A DNA stretch of 64,000 nucleotides from DATJKD01 sp963834855. Lineage in GTDB: Bacteria; Pseudomonadota; Gammaproteobacteria; Steroidobacterales; Steroidobacteraceae. The translations under genes and the position numbers were made by a program. The stretch spans positions 246,819 through 310,818 of the forward strand of contig CAWIDH010000017.1 in NCBI GenBank assembly GCA_963834855.1, read 5' to 3'. This document shows, piece by piece, positions 29,674 through 38,620 of the stretch (the stretch's first letter is position 1; each line of letters opens with the position of its first letter). A model generated the notes under the pieces. The model was given only the letters and a program-made list of their open reading frames with translations, was not told the DNA's origin and did no database searches.

Positions 29674-32337
29674 CTAACGCGGTTTCAACAGCTGCCGCAG
29701 GCGGTAGAGTGCCGCGTGCGCGTCGCGTGGCGATAGGACATCCGGATCCAGTTGCCGCAATTCGGCGAGCACGGCCGCCTCAAGCGGGTCGGGCGCGGGA
29801 TCGAGCGGCAGCCACTGCTGGCCGCGCGCCGGATCCACTGCGTGGTCGCGCCGCTCGAGCCCGGCGAGATAGCGGCGCGCCTCGGCGATCACCTCCCTCG
29901 GCACGCCGGCCAGCCGCGCGACCGAGAGGCCATAGCTCTGGTTGGCGGGGCCCTCGCGCACGGCATGCAGGAAGACGAGCTCGTCGCCGTGCTCGGTCGC
30001 ATCGAGATGCACGTTTGCGCAGCCGGAGAGCTCCTCGGCGAGCGAGGTGAGCTCGAAGTAATGCGTGGCGAAGAGCGTGTACGAGCCGAGATCGCTGATC
30101 AGGCGGCGCGCGCAGGCCCAGGCGAGCGAGAGCCCGTCGTAGGTGCTCGTCCCGCGGCCGATCTCGTCCATGAGCACCAGGCTCTGCGCGGTCGCGTTGT
30201 TGAGGATGTTGGCGGCCTCGGTCATCTCCACCATGAAGGTCGAGCGGCCGCCCGCGAGGTCGTCGGAGGCGCCGATGCGGCTGAAGATCCGGTCGACCGG
30301 GCCGATCGATGCGGACTCGGCGGGCACGAAGCTGCCGATGCCCGCCAGGATCACGATCAGGGCGTTCTGCCGCATGTAGGTCGACTTGCCGCCCATGTTG
30401 GGCCCGGTGATGACGAGCGTGCGGCGTCCTTCGTGCAGCAGCAGGTCGTTCGGCACGAATGGCCCGTCGAGGTGACGCTCGACCACCGGATGACGCCCGC
30501 CGCGGATCTCGATGCGCGGCTCCTCCACGAGTTGCGGCTTGACGAGCCGGAGGGCGACGGCGCGTTCCGCGAGATTCGCGAGCGTATCCAGCGTCGCGAG
30601 CGCCGCGGCGCTCGCCTGCAGCGCGGGCAGCTCCGTGGTGAGCTCGTCGAGGAGGATCTCGTACAAGGCCCGCTCGCGGGCGAGCGCGCGGTCACGCGCG
30701 CCGAGCACGCGGTCCTCGAAGCTCTTGAGCTCGCCGGTGACATAGCGCTCGGCGTTGCGGATCGTCTGGCGGCGTGTCCAGTCCGCGGGCACCCGGTCCG
30801 CCTGGTTGCGGTGCACCTCGATGTAGTAACCCTGCACACGGTTGTAGCCGAGGCGCAGGTTCGCGAGCCCGCTGCGCTCACGCTCGCGCTCCTCGAGCGC
30901 GAGCAGCGCTGCGTCGCTGTTCTCGCTCACCTGCCGGAGCTCATCGAGCTCGGCATCGTGGCCCGGCGCGATGACGCCGCCTTCGCGCAGCAGCGCGGGC
31001 GGCGCCTCGACGATCGCGCGCGTGAGCAGCGCGTGCGTCGCCGGGTGCGTGCCGGCCTGCGCACGCAGATCCGCGACGAGCGGCGAATCGACATCCTCGA
31101 GCATCGCCGCAAGCTCCGGCAGGATCGCCAGTGCGTTGCGCAGCTGGGCGAGATCGCGCGGTCGGGCCGACCGCAGCGCCACGCGCGCCAGGATCCGCTC
31201 GACGTCGCCGACCCGCCGCAGCAGCCCGTGCAACGCCTCGTCGCGCCGGCCGTCGATGAGCGCCTCGATCGCCTGCAGCCGCAGCTCGCGTTCACCGCGG
31301 CCGCGCAGCGGGCGCGACAGCCAGCGGCGCAGCTCGCGGCCGCCCATCGCGGTCGCGCTGCGGTCGAGCACGCCGAGCAGCGTGCTGTCCGGCCGCCCGG
31401 ACAGGCTCGAATCGAGCTCGAGGTTGCGGCGCGTCGCGGCGTCGATCAGGAGCGCGTCGGTGCGTTCCTCGCGACGCAGGCCGCGCAGGTGGGGCAGGGC
31501 GGACTTCTGCGTGTCGCGGACGTACTGCAGCAGGCAGCCGGCGGCGCCCGTCGCAAGCGGCATCGCCGTGAGGCCGAAGCCCGCGAGGTCGCGCACGCCG
31601 AACTGCTCGCAGAGCGCGCGCGTCGAGGACTGCGCATCGAAGTGCCAGGGCGGGCGCGGCCGGATCGCGGCCTGCAACGGCATGTCGCCTGCCGCATCGC
31701 CCTCGGCGATGAGCAGCTCTGCGGGACGCAACCGTTCGAACTCCGCCGCCAGCGCGTCCGCGCCTTCGTCCTCGAGCGCAGTGAACCGGCCGCTCGCGAG
31801 CTCGAGCCAGGCGAGCCCGAAGCGCTCGCCGTTGCGGGCGAGCGCGGCGAGCAGCGTCGATCGGCGTTCCTCGAGCAGCGCCTCGTCGGTGATCGTGCCG
31901 GGGGTCACGACCCGCACGACCTGCCGCTCGACGGGTCCCTTCGCCTTCGCCGGGTCGCCCATCTGTTCGCAGATCGCTACCGACTCGCCCTTGCGCACGG
32001 CGCGTGCGAGATAGCCCTCGACTGTGTGCACCGGCACGCCCGCCATCGGGATCGGGACGCCGCCCGACTGGCCGCGCGCGGTCAGCGTGATGTCGAGCAG
32101 CCGCGCGGCCTTGCGCGCGTCCTCGAAGAAGAGCTCGTAGAAATCCCCCATCCGGTAGAAGAGCAGCACGTCGGGGTACTGCGCCTTGATGCGCAGGTAC
32201 TGCTGCATCACGGGAGTGTGTTCCGATGACTTCTCGATAGTCTTCGTAACCTGCTGATTGTCAATGAGACTTGAGTTCACTGGATGCGACGTTTCGAGGA
32301 CGGCGGGGACGGCATGAAAGGCGGCATTGTGCCGCAA
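29674..32337 (-). CDS. mutS: DNA mismatch repair protein MutS
   Basis: This protein of up to 887 residues has domain I with the mismatch-wedge motif LFYRMGDFYELF, connector, core and clamp domains, and an ATPase with Walker A TGPNMGGKSTYMRQ (about 640), the DEIGRGTSTYDG signature and FATHYFELT. It recognises mispairs and recruits MutL. The start is uncertain: ATG 32337 gives about 30 extra N-terminal residues versus E. coli (HTPVMQQYL alignment), and GTG 32280 is a good alternative. Codons are typical of the chromosome. The usual neighbour mutH/cinA pairing is replaced here by the metal block. Confidence 0.93.
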   Translation of the reverse strand: MRHNAAFHAVPAVLETSHPVNSSLIDNQQVTKTIEKSSEHTPVMQQYLRIKAQYPDVLLFYRMGDFYELFFEDARKAARLLDITLTARGQSGGVPIPMAGVPVHTVEGYLARAVRKGESVAICEQMGDPAKAKGPVERQVVRVVTPGTITDEALLEERRSTLLAALARNGERFGLAWLELASGRFTALEDEGADALAAEFERLRPAELLIAEGDAAGDMPLQAAIRPRPPWHFDAQSSTRALCEQFGVRDLAGFGLTAMPLATGAAGCLLQYVRDTQKSALPHLRGLRREERTDALLIDAATRRNLELDSSLSGRPDSTLLGVLDRSATAMGGRELRRWLSRPLRGRGERELRLQAIEALIDGRRDEALHGLLRRVGDVERILARVALRSARPRDLAQLRNALAILPELAAMLEDVDSPLVADLRAQAGTHPATHALLTRAIVEAPPALLREGGVIAPGHDAELDELRQVSENSDAALLALEERERERSGLANLRLGYNRVQGYYIEVHRNQADRVPADWTRRQTIRNAERYVTGELKSFEDRVLGARDRALARERALYEILLDELTTELPALQASAAALATLDTLANLAERAVALRLVKPQLVEEPRIEIRGGRHPVVERHLDGPFVPNDLLLHEGRRTLVITGPNMGGKSTYMRQNALIVILAGIGSFVPAESASIGPVDRIFSRIGASDDLAGGRSTFMVEMTEAANILNNATAQSLVLMDEIGRGTSTYDGLSLAWACARRLISDLGSYTLFATHYFELTSLAEELSGCANVHLDATEHGDELVFLHAVREGPANQSYGLSVARLAGVPREVIAEARRYLAGLERRDHAVDPARGQQWLPLDPAPDPLEAAVLAELRQLDPDVLSPRDAHAALYRLRQLLKPR

Positions 32338-32379
32338 AGCATCGGCCGCCTGGATCCGGGCGGCGGCAGCGCAGGTTCT

Positions 32380-35300
32380 TTACTGCTGCAGTCCGGCCGA
32401 CCGCCGGCGCAGCAGGCGGTACGCCGCCGGGACCACGAACAGCGACAGCAGCGGCGCAGTGACCATCCCGCCGATCATCGGCGCGGCGATGCGTTGCATG
32501 ACCTCCGAGCCCGCGCCGTGGCTCCACATGATCGGCAGCAGACCGGCGATGATGACGCTGACGGTCATCGCCTTGGGCCGCACGCGCAGCACGGCCCCCT
32601 CGCGGATGGCCTCATCGAGCAGCTCGGCGGTCGGCTTCTGTCCGGACGCCAGGCGCGATTCCCAGGCTTGCTTGAGATACAGCAGCATCACGACGCCAAA
32701 CTCGGCCGCCACACCCGCCAGCGCGATGAACCCGACGGCGGTCGCGATGGACACCTCGTGCCCCAGGACGTAGATCAGCCAGAAACCGCCGATCAGCGCA
32801 AACGGCAATGTCGCCATGATCAGCAGCGCCTCGTCGACTCGCCGGAACGTGAGATAGAGGAGCACGAAGATCACGAGCAACGTGAATGGCACGACGATCT
32901 TGAGCCTGGCCTGCGCACGCTCCAGGTACTCGAACTGACCGGACCACGACACCGAGTAACCAGCGGGCAGGCTGACGTCGCGCGCCACGACGGCCTGCAT
33001 CTCGTCGACCGCCGATTGCAGGTCGCGTCCGCGAAGATCGACGTACACCCAGCCGGACAGGCGGGCATTCTCGCTGCGCAGCATCGGCGGGCCGCTCGTG
33101 ATCCGCAGTTCCGCCACCGTGCCGAGCGTAATCTGCGCCCCGTCGTCCGTAACGATCGGCAGTTGCTCCAGGTCCGACACCGAGTCGCGCAGTTCCCGCG
33201 GATAGCGCACGCTGATCGGAAATCGCTGCAGGCCCTCCACGGTCTCGGCGATCGTCTCGCCGCCGACGGCCGCGGTAATCACGCTCTGCACGTCGTCGAT
33301 GTTCATGCCATAGCGGGCGGCGGCTTCCCGATCGATGTCCACTTCGATGTAGCGGCCACCCGTGAGCCGCTCCGCCAGCGCGGAGCTGACGCCGCGCACG
33401 TTCCTGACCGCCAGCTCGATCCGGTGCGCGACAGCGTCGATCACCGCGGGATCCGTTCCGGCGATCTTGATGCCGACGGGACTCTTGATGCCGGTGGCAA
33501 GCATGTCGATGCGGTTGCGAATGGGCGGGACCCAGACATTGGCGAGCCCCGGGATCGTGAGCCTCCGGTCGAGCTCCAGGACGAGCTTCTCCGGCGTCAT
33601 GCCGGGTCGCCACTGATCGCGAGGCTTGAACCGGACCGTGGTTTCCACCATTTCGAGCGGGGCGGGGTCGGTCGCGGTTTCGGCGCGACCCATCTTGCCG
33701 AAGACACGCTCGACCTCTGGCACCGTCATGAGAAGGCGGTCCATCTGCTGGAGGAGTTGCGAGGCCTTGCCCGCGGACAGCCCCGGCAGGGCGGAAGGCA
33801 TGTGGAGCAGGTCGCCCTCGTCCAGCGGCGGCATGAATTCCCCGCCGAGGCGCAGGAACGGAAACGCCGTGAGCGCAAGCAGCACGACGCCCATGGCAAT
33901 GGCGACTCGCGGCCGCGCCAGCACGCGATCGAGCAGCGGACGATAGGCCCGCACCAGCCAGCGATTGAGTGGATTCCGGTCTTCCCGTGGGACATTTCCG
34001 CGAATGAAGTACCCCATCAGCACGGGCACCAGCGTGACGGCGAGACCCGCGGCCGCGGCCATCGCATAGGTCTTGGTGTACGCCAGCGGCGCAAAAAGAC
34101 GCCCCTCCTGCGCCTCCAGCGTGAAGATCGGGATGAACGACAGCGTGATGATCAGCAGGCTGAAGAAGAGCGCGGGGCCGACCTGCACGCTTGCCTCGGC
34201 GATGAGCGCCCAGTGCTCGGCGGTCGTAGTCTCGCGATCGGGATGCTCCTCGCGCCATCGCTCGATGTGCTTGTGCACGTTTTCGATCATCACGATCGCA
34301 GCGTCGACCATGGCGCCGATGGCGATCGCGATCCCGCCCAGCGACATGATGTTCGCGTTGACACCTAAGCGCTGCATGACGATGAAGGCCATGAGTACGC
34401 CCAGGGGCAGCGAGATGATCGCGACGAACGCGGAGCGCAGGTGAAACAGGAAGGCGAAGCACACGAGCGCAACGACGATGAACTCCTCGGCGAGCTTCTG
34501 CGTCAGGTTGCGCACCGAGCGCTGGATCAGCTCCGAGCGGTCGTAGGTCTCCACGACCTCGACCCCTTCCGGCAGGCTCGGCTCCAGTTGTTCGAGCTTC
34601 CGCTTGACCGCCGTGATCGTCTCGAGCGCGTTCTGTCCCGAGCGCATGACGATGATTCCGCCGGTCACTTCGCCTTCGCCATCGAGCTCCGAGATTCCGC
34701 GGCGCAACTCAGGACCAATCTGAACGCGCGCCACGTCGCCGAGGCGCACCGGGACGCCCGCGGCACCGGTGCGCAGGGGAATGGTTCGAAAGTCATCGAG
34801 GTTGCGCAGGTAACCCGTTGCCCGAACTACATATTCTGCCTCAGCGAGCTCCAGCACCGAGCCGCTCGCTTCCTGGTTGGCTCCCTGGATTGCCTGGATC
34901 ACGTCGCGATGCGTGATGCCATATGCCCGCAGCCGATCCGGCTGCAGCACCACCTGGTACTGACGCACCACGCCGCCGACGGTCGCAACCTCCGCGACGT
35001 TGGGCACCGTCTTCAGCTCGTATTTCAGGAACCAGTCCTGGATCGCCCGCAGTTGCGACAGGTCGTGTCGCCCGCTGCGATCGACGAGTGCGTACTCGTA
35101 TATCCAGCCGACACCCGTGGCATCGGGGCCCAGCGATGGCTGCACGTTCCCTGGCAGACGCCCCTGCACCTGGTTCAGGTACTCGAGCACTCGCGATCGC
35201 GCCCAGTACAGATCGACGCCGTCCTCGAACAGCACGTAGACGAACGAATCGCCGAAGAACGAATAGCCGCGGACAGTCTTCGCTCCGGGCACAGACAGCA

Positions 35301-35517
35301 TCGTGGTCGTGAGCGGGTAGGTGACCTGGTTCTCGACGATGCGCGGCGCCTGGCCGGGGTAGGGCGTGCGGATGATCACCTGCACGTCCGACAGGTCCGG
35401 CAGCGCGTCGACCGGCGTGCGCAGCACGGACCACACGCCCCACGCCGCCACGATCAGCGTAGCGAGCACGACCAGGAAACGGTTTTCGAGCGACCAGCGT
35501 ATGAGCCGCGCGATCAC
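32380..35517 (-). CDS. cusA: Heavy-metal RND efflux pump CusA
   Basis: This 1045-residue protein is the HME-RND type: IRWSLENRFLVVLATLIVAAWG in its first helix, LPDLSDVQVIIRTPYPGQAP in the loop, and helix IV GGIAIAIGAMVDAAIVMIEN with the proton-relay residues. Methionine-rich sites needed for Cu+/Ag+ transport are present in the periplasmic part (for example EVMQRIAAPMIGGM). It is intact. It overlaps cusB by 4 bases and should pump Cu(I)/Ag(I) from the periplasm through CusC. Confidence 0.9.
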   Translation of the reverse strand: MIARLIRWSLENRFLVVLATLIVAAWGVWSVLRTPVDALPDLSDVQVIIRTPYPGQAPRIVENQVTYPLTTTMLSVPGAKTVRGYSFFGDSFVYVLFEDGVDLYWARSRVLEYLNQVQGRLPGNVQPSLGPDATGVGWIYEYALVDRSGRHDLSQLRAIQDWFLKYELKTVPNVAEVATVGGVVRQYQVVLQPDRLRAYGITHRDVIQAIQGANQEASGSVLELAEAEYVVRATGYLRNLDDFRTIPLRTGAAGVPVRLGDVARVQIGPELRRGISELDGEGEVTGGIIVMRSGQNALETITAVKRKLEQLEPSLPEGVEVVETYDRSELIQRSVRNLTQKLAEEFIVVALVCFAFLFHLRSAFVAIISLPLGVLMAFIVMQRLGVNANIMSLGGIAIAIGAMVDAAIVMIENVHKHIERWREEHPDRETTTAEHWALIAEASVQVGPALFFSLLIITLSFIPIFTLEAQEGRLFAPLAYTKTYAMAAAAGLAVTLVPVLMGYFIRGNVPREDRNPLNRWLVRAYRPLLDRVLARPRVAIAMGVVLLALTAFPFLRLGGEFMPPLDEGDLLHMPSALPGLSAGKASQLLQQMDRLLMTVPEVERVFGKMGRAETATDPAPLEMVETTVRFKPRDQWRPGMTPEKLVLELDRRLTIPGLANVWVPPIRNRIDMLATGIKSPVGIKIAGTDPAVIDAVAHRIELAVRNVRGVSSALAERLTGGRYIEVDIDREAAARYGMNIDDVQSVITAAVGGETIAETVEGLQRFPISVRYPRELRDSVSDLEQLPIVTDDGAQITLGTVAELRITSGPPMLRSENARLSGWVYVDLRGRDLQSAVDEMQAVVARDVSLPAGYSVSWSGQFEYLERAQARLKIVVPFTLLVIFVLLYLTFRRVDEALLIMATLPFALIGGFWLIYVLGHEVSIATAVGFIALAGVAAEFGVVMLLYLKQAWESRLASGQKPTAELLDEAIREGAVLRVRPKAMTVSVIIAGLLPIMWSHGAGSEVMQRIAAPMIGGMVTAPLLSLFVVPAAYRLLRRRSAGLQQ

Positions 35518-36803
35518 GGCGTCGGCTCCGTCGGCGTCCCGGGTTCGGCACCGGTCGTCAACCGCGTCACGGCGGACTTGAGGCTGGCCTCGGAATCGAT
35601 CAGGAACTGACCGGACAGCACGATTCGCTGTCCTTCCTCGAGCCCGGCAATGATCGTCGTCCTGTCGCCGACCTCGGCGCCAGGCGTGACTTCCGCGACG
35701 TCGAATCCGCCCTCGTCGCGAGCGACGATCACGACGCTGCGCTCGCCGGTCATGATCACCGCCTCACTCGGCACGACGAGCTGGGGTGCGCCTGTCTCGC
35801 CCTCGAAATCGAGCGAGACGAACATTCCGGGCGCGAGCCGCGCGTCCGGATTGTCGATTACGACACGAACCGGCAGGGTACGCGTGCGCAGGTCGACGTC
35901 GGGAAGGATCGCCGCTACCCGGCCGGTGAACGTCGATTTGGGCCATGCGGTGGCACGCGCTTCGACCGTCGCGCCCATCGGGATCATCGAGACCTGCGCC
36001 TCAGGCACCTGCGCGTTGACCCACACGGTATCGAGCCCGTTGATGCGGAAGAGCGCGCCGCCCGGCATGAACGTTGCGCCTTCCCGCACGCCGAGATCCG
36101 TCACGACGCCATCGATCGGCGCGACGAGCTGCGCCGTGTCGCGGGTCCTGCGCTCGGTCTCGATCCGCCGAATCACTGCCTCGGGGACACCGAGCACCAG
36201 CAGGCGGCGCCGCGCAGCCTCGCGGATCGACTGGCCCCGCTCGGATTCCGCATCGAGCAGGGCCAGGTACTCCTCTTCGGCGGCTAACCACTGCGGCGCG
36301 ACGATGTCCGCGAGCGCTTGACCACGCCGCACCCGCTCGAGAGGCGCTCTCACATGGAGTCGTGCGACATACCCTTCAACGCGCGCCTGGACGAGTTCCA
36401 GGAGGGTCTCGTCAAAAGCGATGCTGCCGACCGCGCGGAACCGTGGCTGCACGCGGGACCGCTCGACGGTCCCGATGCGGATGCCGAGGTTCTGTGCAAC
36501 GCTCGACGGTACGCGGACCGCCGGGCCGGCGTCATCGTCATCGGCGTAGACCGGCACGAGGTCCATGTCCATGAAGGGTGACTTGCCCGGCTTGTCGAAC
36601 TTCGTGCCGGGCACCATCGGGTCGTGCCAGTAGAGAACTTCGCGCTCGTCCGCGGCCTGCTGACTCGCCGCATCCGGCGGCCGCGCCGGCGACTCCCCGA
36701 TTCCCCTCGCGCCACGATGTGCAATCACATACCCCGCGGCTGCGCCGCCGGTGAGGCACGCCAGTGCCGTGACGATCAATGTGACTCGGGTCATGACTTC
36801 CAC
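35514..36803 (-). CDS. cusB: CusB-type adaptor with an N-terminal heavy-metal-binding domain
   Basis: The 429-residue product (ATG 36794 is an alternative, giving MTRVTLIVTALA) has an uncleaved or lipoprotein-like N-terminal membrane anchor. A small heavy-metal-binding segment follows (YWHDPMVPGTKFDKPGKS, FMDMDLVPVY), as in CusB. The remaining domains are those of membrane fusion proteins: lipoyl hairpin (VEGYVARLHVRAPLERV), coiled coil and beta-barrel (VNAQVPEAQVSMIPMG). It links CusA to CusC and may hand metal to the pump. Confidence 0.88.
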   Translation of the reverse strand: MEVMTRVTLIVTALACLTGGAAAGYVIAHRGARGIGESPARPPDAASQQAADEREVLYWHDPMVPGTKFDKPGKSPFMDMDLVPVYADDDDAGPAVRVPSSVAQNLGIRIGTVERSRVQPRFRAVGSIAFDETLLELVQARVEGYVARLHVRAPLERVRRGQALADIVAPQWLAAEEEYLALLDAESERGQSIREAARRRLLVLGVPEAVIRRIETERRTRDTAQLVAPIDGVVTDLGVREGATFMPGGALFRINGLDTVWVNAQVPEAQVSMIPMGATVEARATAWPKSTFTGRVAAILPDVDLRTRTLPVRVVIDNPDARLAPGMFVSLDFEGETGAPQLVVPSEAVIMTGERSVVIVARDEGGFDVAEVTPGAEVGDRTTIIAGLEEGQRIVLSGQFLIDSEASLKSAVTRLTTGAEPGTPTEPTP

Positions 36804-36806
36804 TGC

Positions 36807-38072
36807 CTATGGTTGGAGGTGTCGTGGCGTGACGTACCGCAGGTACGCCCAGGCGCGACCGCGGTCGTTCGTGAGCGAGGCGTGCTCGATCAGCGATTCG
36901 ATTTCCTGCTGAAAGGCCTCGAGCGCGACCCGCAGGTCGGCGCGCCCCGCGCGATAGGACGCGAGCGCTGCGCGCGACCGCTCACGTGCGAGCGGGAGGA
37001 TTTCCTGTTCGTATTGCCGGATCTCTAGCCCGAGCAGTTCCCACTCCGTGAGCACCTGCCGCAGCTCGGCAGTGTGCATGCGCACCTCGGTTTCGCGATC
37101 CGCCTCGATGCGCCGCAGTTCCGCGCCTTTCGCTGCGACGACGGGGTCCTGGCGATTTCCCGCAAAGAGCGGCAGGCCGATGCGGAACTCCAGGGAAACC
37201 ATGTCGGAGAACTCGGGGCCGCGCTCGGCGTAGGCGAGTTCCGCGCTCCAGTCCGGGCGTCGTTCCGCCTTGGCGAGATCGATGTCGAGCCGCGCGGCGG
37301 CGGTGCGGGCCTCGAAGGGCAGGAGGTCGACATGCTCGTGAACCGAAGCCAGCAGGGTCGCAGCGGGCATCGCCAACTCATCGAGTGCGGGCATCGGCGC
37401 GAGTGGACGAAGCGCCTCCTCGTCGATCCAGCGCTCGAGCTCGAGCACCGCGCGCCGCTCCTCGCCCTCCATCCGGACGATCCTGTTGGACAGCTGCACC
37501 ACGGCGGCCTGCGCGGCGAGCGCTTCCGCGGTCGAGCTGCGCCCGGCCACGACCGCGGCCTGCGCCGCCGAGGCCTGCAACTCCACGTCCGGCTCGAGCG
37601 CACGCAGAGTCGCCACGGCCGTCGATGCCGTGCTGCGTCGGATCCACGCATCCGCGACCTGGCGCGCGATGGCGAGACGGGCCTGGGCGAGCTCCGCGCC
37701 GGCAAGGCTTGCCTGTGCCTCGGCGCGGTCGCGCTGCAGCCGTCGCTTCTCCGCGCTGGGAAACTCCTGCATGACGCCGACCCTGCGCATGGTCATGAAA
37801 TCCTGCGTCGTCGAATACGCGTCGGAACCCGTAATCGGCAGGTTGTCGAGGGCCAGGACGAGCTGCGGGTCCGGCAATCGGCCCGCGCTGACGGTGAGCG
37901 CCTGCGTCGCGTCGCGGGTTGCCGCCTGCGCGGTGAGTTGCGGCGCCTTCAGCAGCGCCTGCTCGACCGCTGCGTCCAGTGACAATGCCTGCGCATCAGT
38001 CGGAGGTTCAACCGCAAGGGCCGCGAATGGTGCGAGCAGCAGATAGAGCAGCCCGCGGACTTGAAACTGCAT
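36807..38072 (-). CDS. cusC: CusC-type outer-membrane efflux channel
   Basis: This 421-residue protein starts at ATG 38072 with GGGAGA 8 bases upstream. It has a signal peptide (LLYLLLAPFAALAVE) rather than a lipobox and two TolC-type OEP repeats (LSLDAAVEQALLKAP; VSLEFRIGLPLFAGNRQDP). It is the outer-membrane tunnel for the CusAB pump encoded downstream. Gene order cusC-cusB-cusA on one strand matches other Proteobacteria. Confidence 0.85.
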   Translation of the reverse strand: MQFQVRGLLYLLLAPFAALAVEPPTDAQALSLDAAVEQALLKAPQLTAQAATRDATQALTVSAGRLPDPQLVLALDNLPITGSDAYSTTQDFMTMRRVGVMQEFPSAEKRRLQRDRAEAQASLAGAELAQARLAIARQVADAWIRRSTASTAVATLRALEPDVELQASAAQAAVVAGRSSTAEALAAQAAVVQLSNRIVRMEGEERRAVLELERWIDEEALRPLAPMPALDELAMPAATLLASVHEHVDLLPFEARTAAARLDIDLAKAERRPDWSAELAYAERGPEFSDMVSLEFRIGLPLFAGNRQDPVVAAKGAELRRIEADRETEVRMHTAELRQVLTEWELLGLEIRQYEQEILPLARERSRAALASYRAGRADLRVALEAFQQEIESLIEHASLTNDRGRAWAYLRYVTPRHLQP

Positions 38073-38147
38073 GGAAATCTCCCAGCCAGCGCCGTGACAG
38101 GCGCGCCCAGGCCCGCGCGTGAGCACGGGCGACGGATCGACGGGAGA

Positions 38148-38519
38148 TCAGCGGATCGGTGGGCGGAGGCGTTCGCCTGGGGGCGGACAGGGCGGAGCGG
38201 GCGCTCGCCAGGCGGAGTTCTGGTCGCAGGTCCGGACACCCGCGACATACGACGGCGCATTCATGACCGCCGGGACCGTATACGACATGCAGGAGGCCGG
38301 GCCGCAGTTGGCCGGCTGGCAACAGCTCGGCCCGCAGCCGTCCGTGTCAAGAGGAGCGCTTTCGCCTGCATCCGCTGCATGATCGTGACACGGCATCTCG
38401 CCCTGGGCAGTGTCGTGCGCAGCGAGGGCGGTAGACCAGGCTGAAGTCAGGGGCGATGCCGCGAGCGACGCCGCGAGCAGCAAACGCCAGCCAATCTGCA
38501 GTACGAGGCGTGGTTTCAT
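38148..38519 (-). CDS. CopL-like secreted metal-binding protein
   Basis: This 123-residue protein starts MKPRLVLQ and carries a signal peptide (WRLLLAASLAASPLTSAWS). The mature part is rich in His, Cys and Met (MPCHDH, GCGPSCCQPANCGPASC) and ends PPGERLRPPIR, the short C-terminal signature of CopL-type proteins that accompany copper-resistance operons. CopL is reported as needed for copper-inducible expression in Xanthomonas. It is first in the cus run, 75 bases upstream of cusC on the same strand. Confidence 0.7.
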   Translation of the reverse strand: MKPRLVLQIGWRLLLAASLAASPLTSAWSTALAAHDTAQGEMPCHDHAADAGESAPLDTDGCGPSCCQPANCGPASCMSYTVPAVMNAPSYVAGVRTCDQNSAWRAPAPPCPPPGERLRPPIR

Positions 38520-38620
38520 TCCGATCAGCCCAGATACGCAACTTGCGACCGCGGCGCAAGGCGGGAGTTCCGTCAAACGCGACGATGTCCGTATCGTAGT
38601 GCTCAGTCAAGTTCGGCATC

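Noticed and set aside
29752..32229. An 825-codon open frame on the plus strand
   Set aside because: Antisense of mutS, with shadow composition (Arg/Glu/Ala-rich) and no domains.
32284..34368. A 694-codon plus-strand frame
   Set aside because: Antisense of cusA, His/Arg/Asp-rich shadow.
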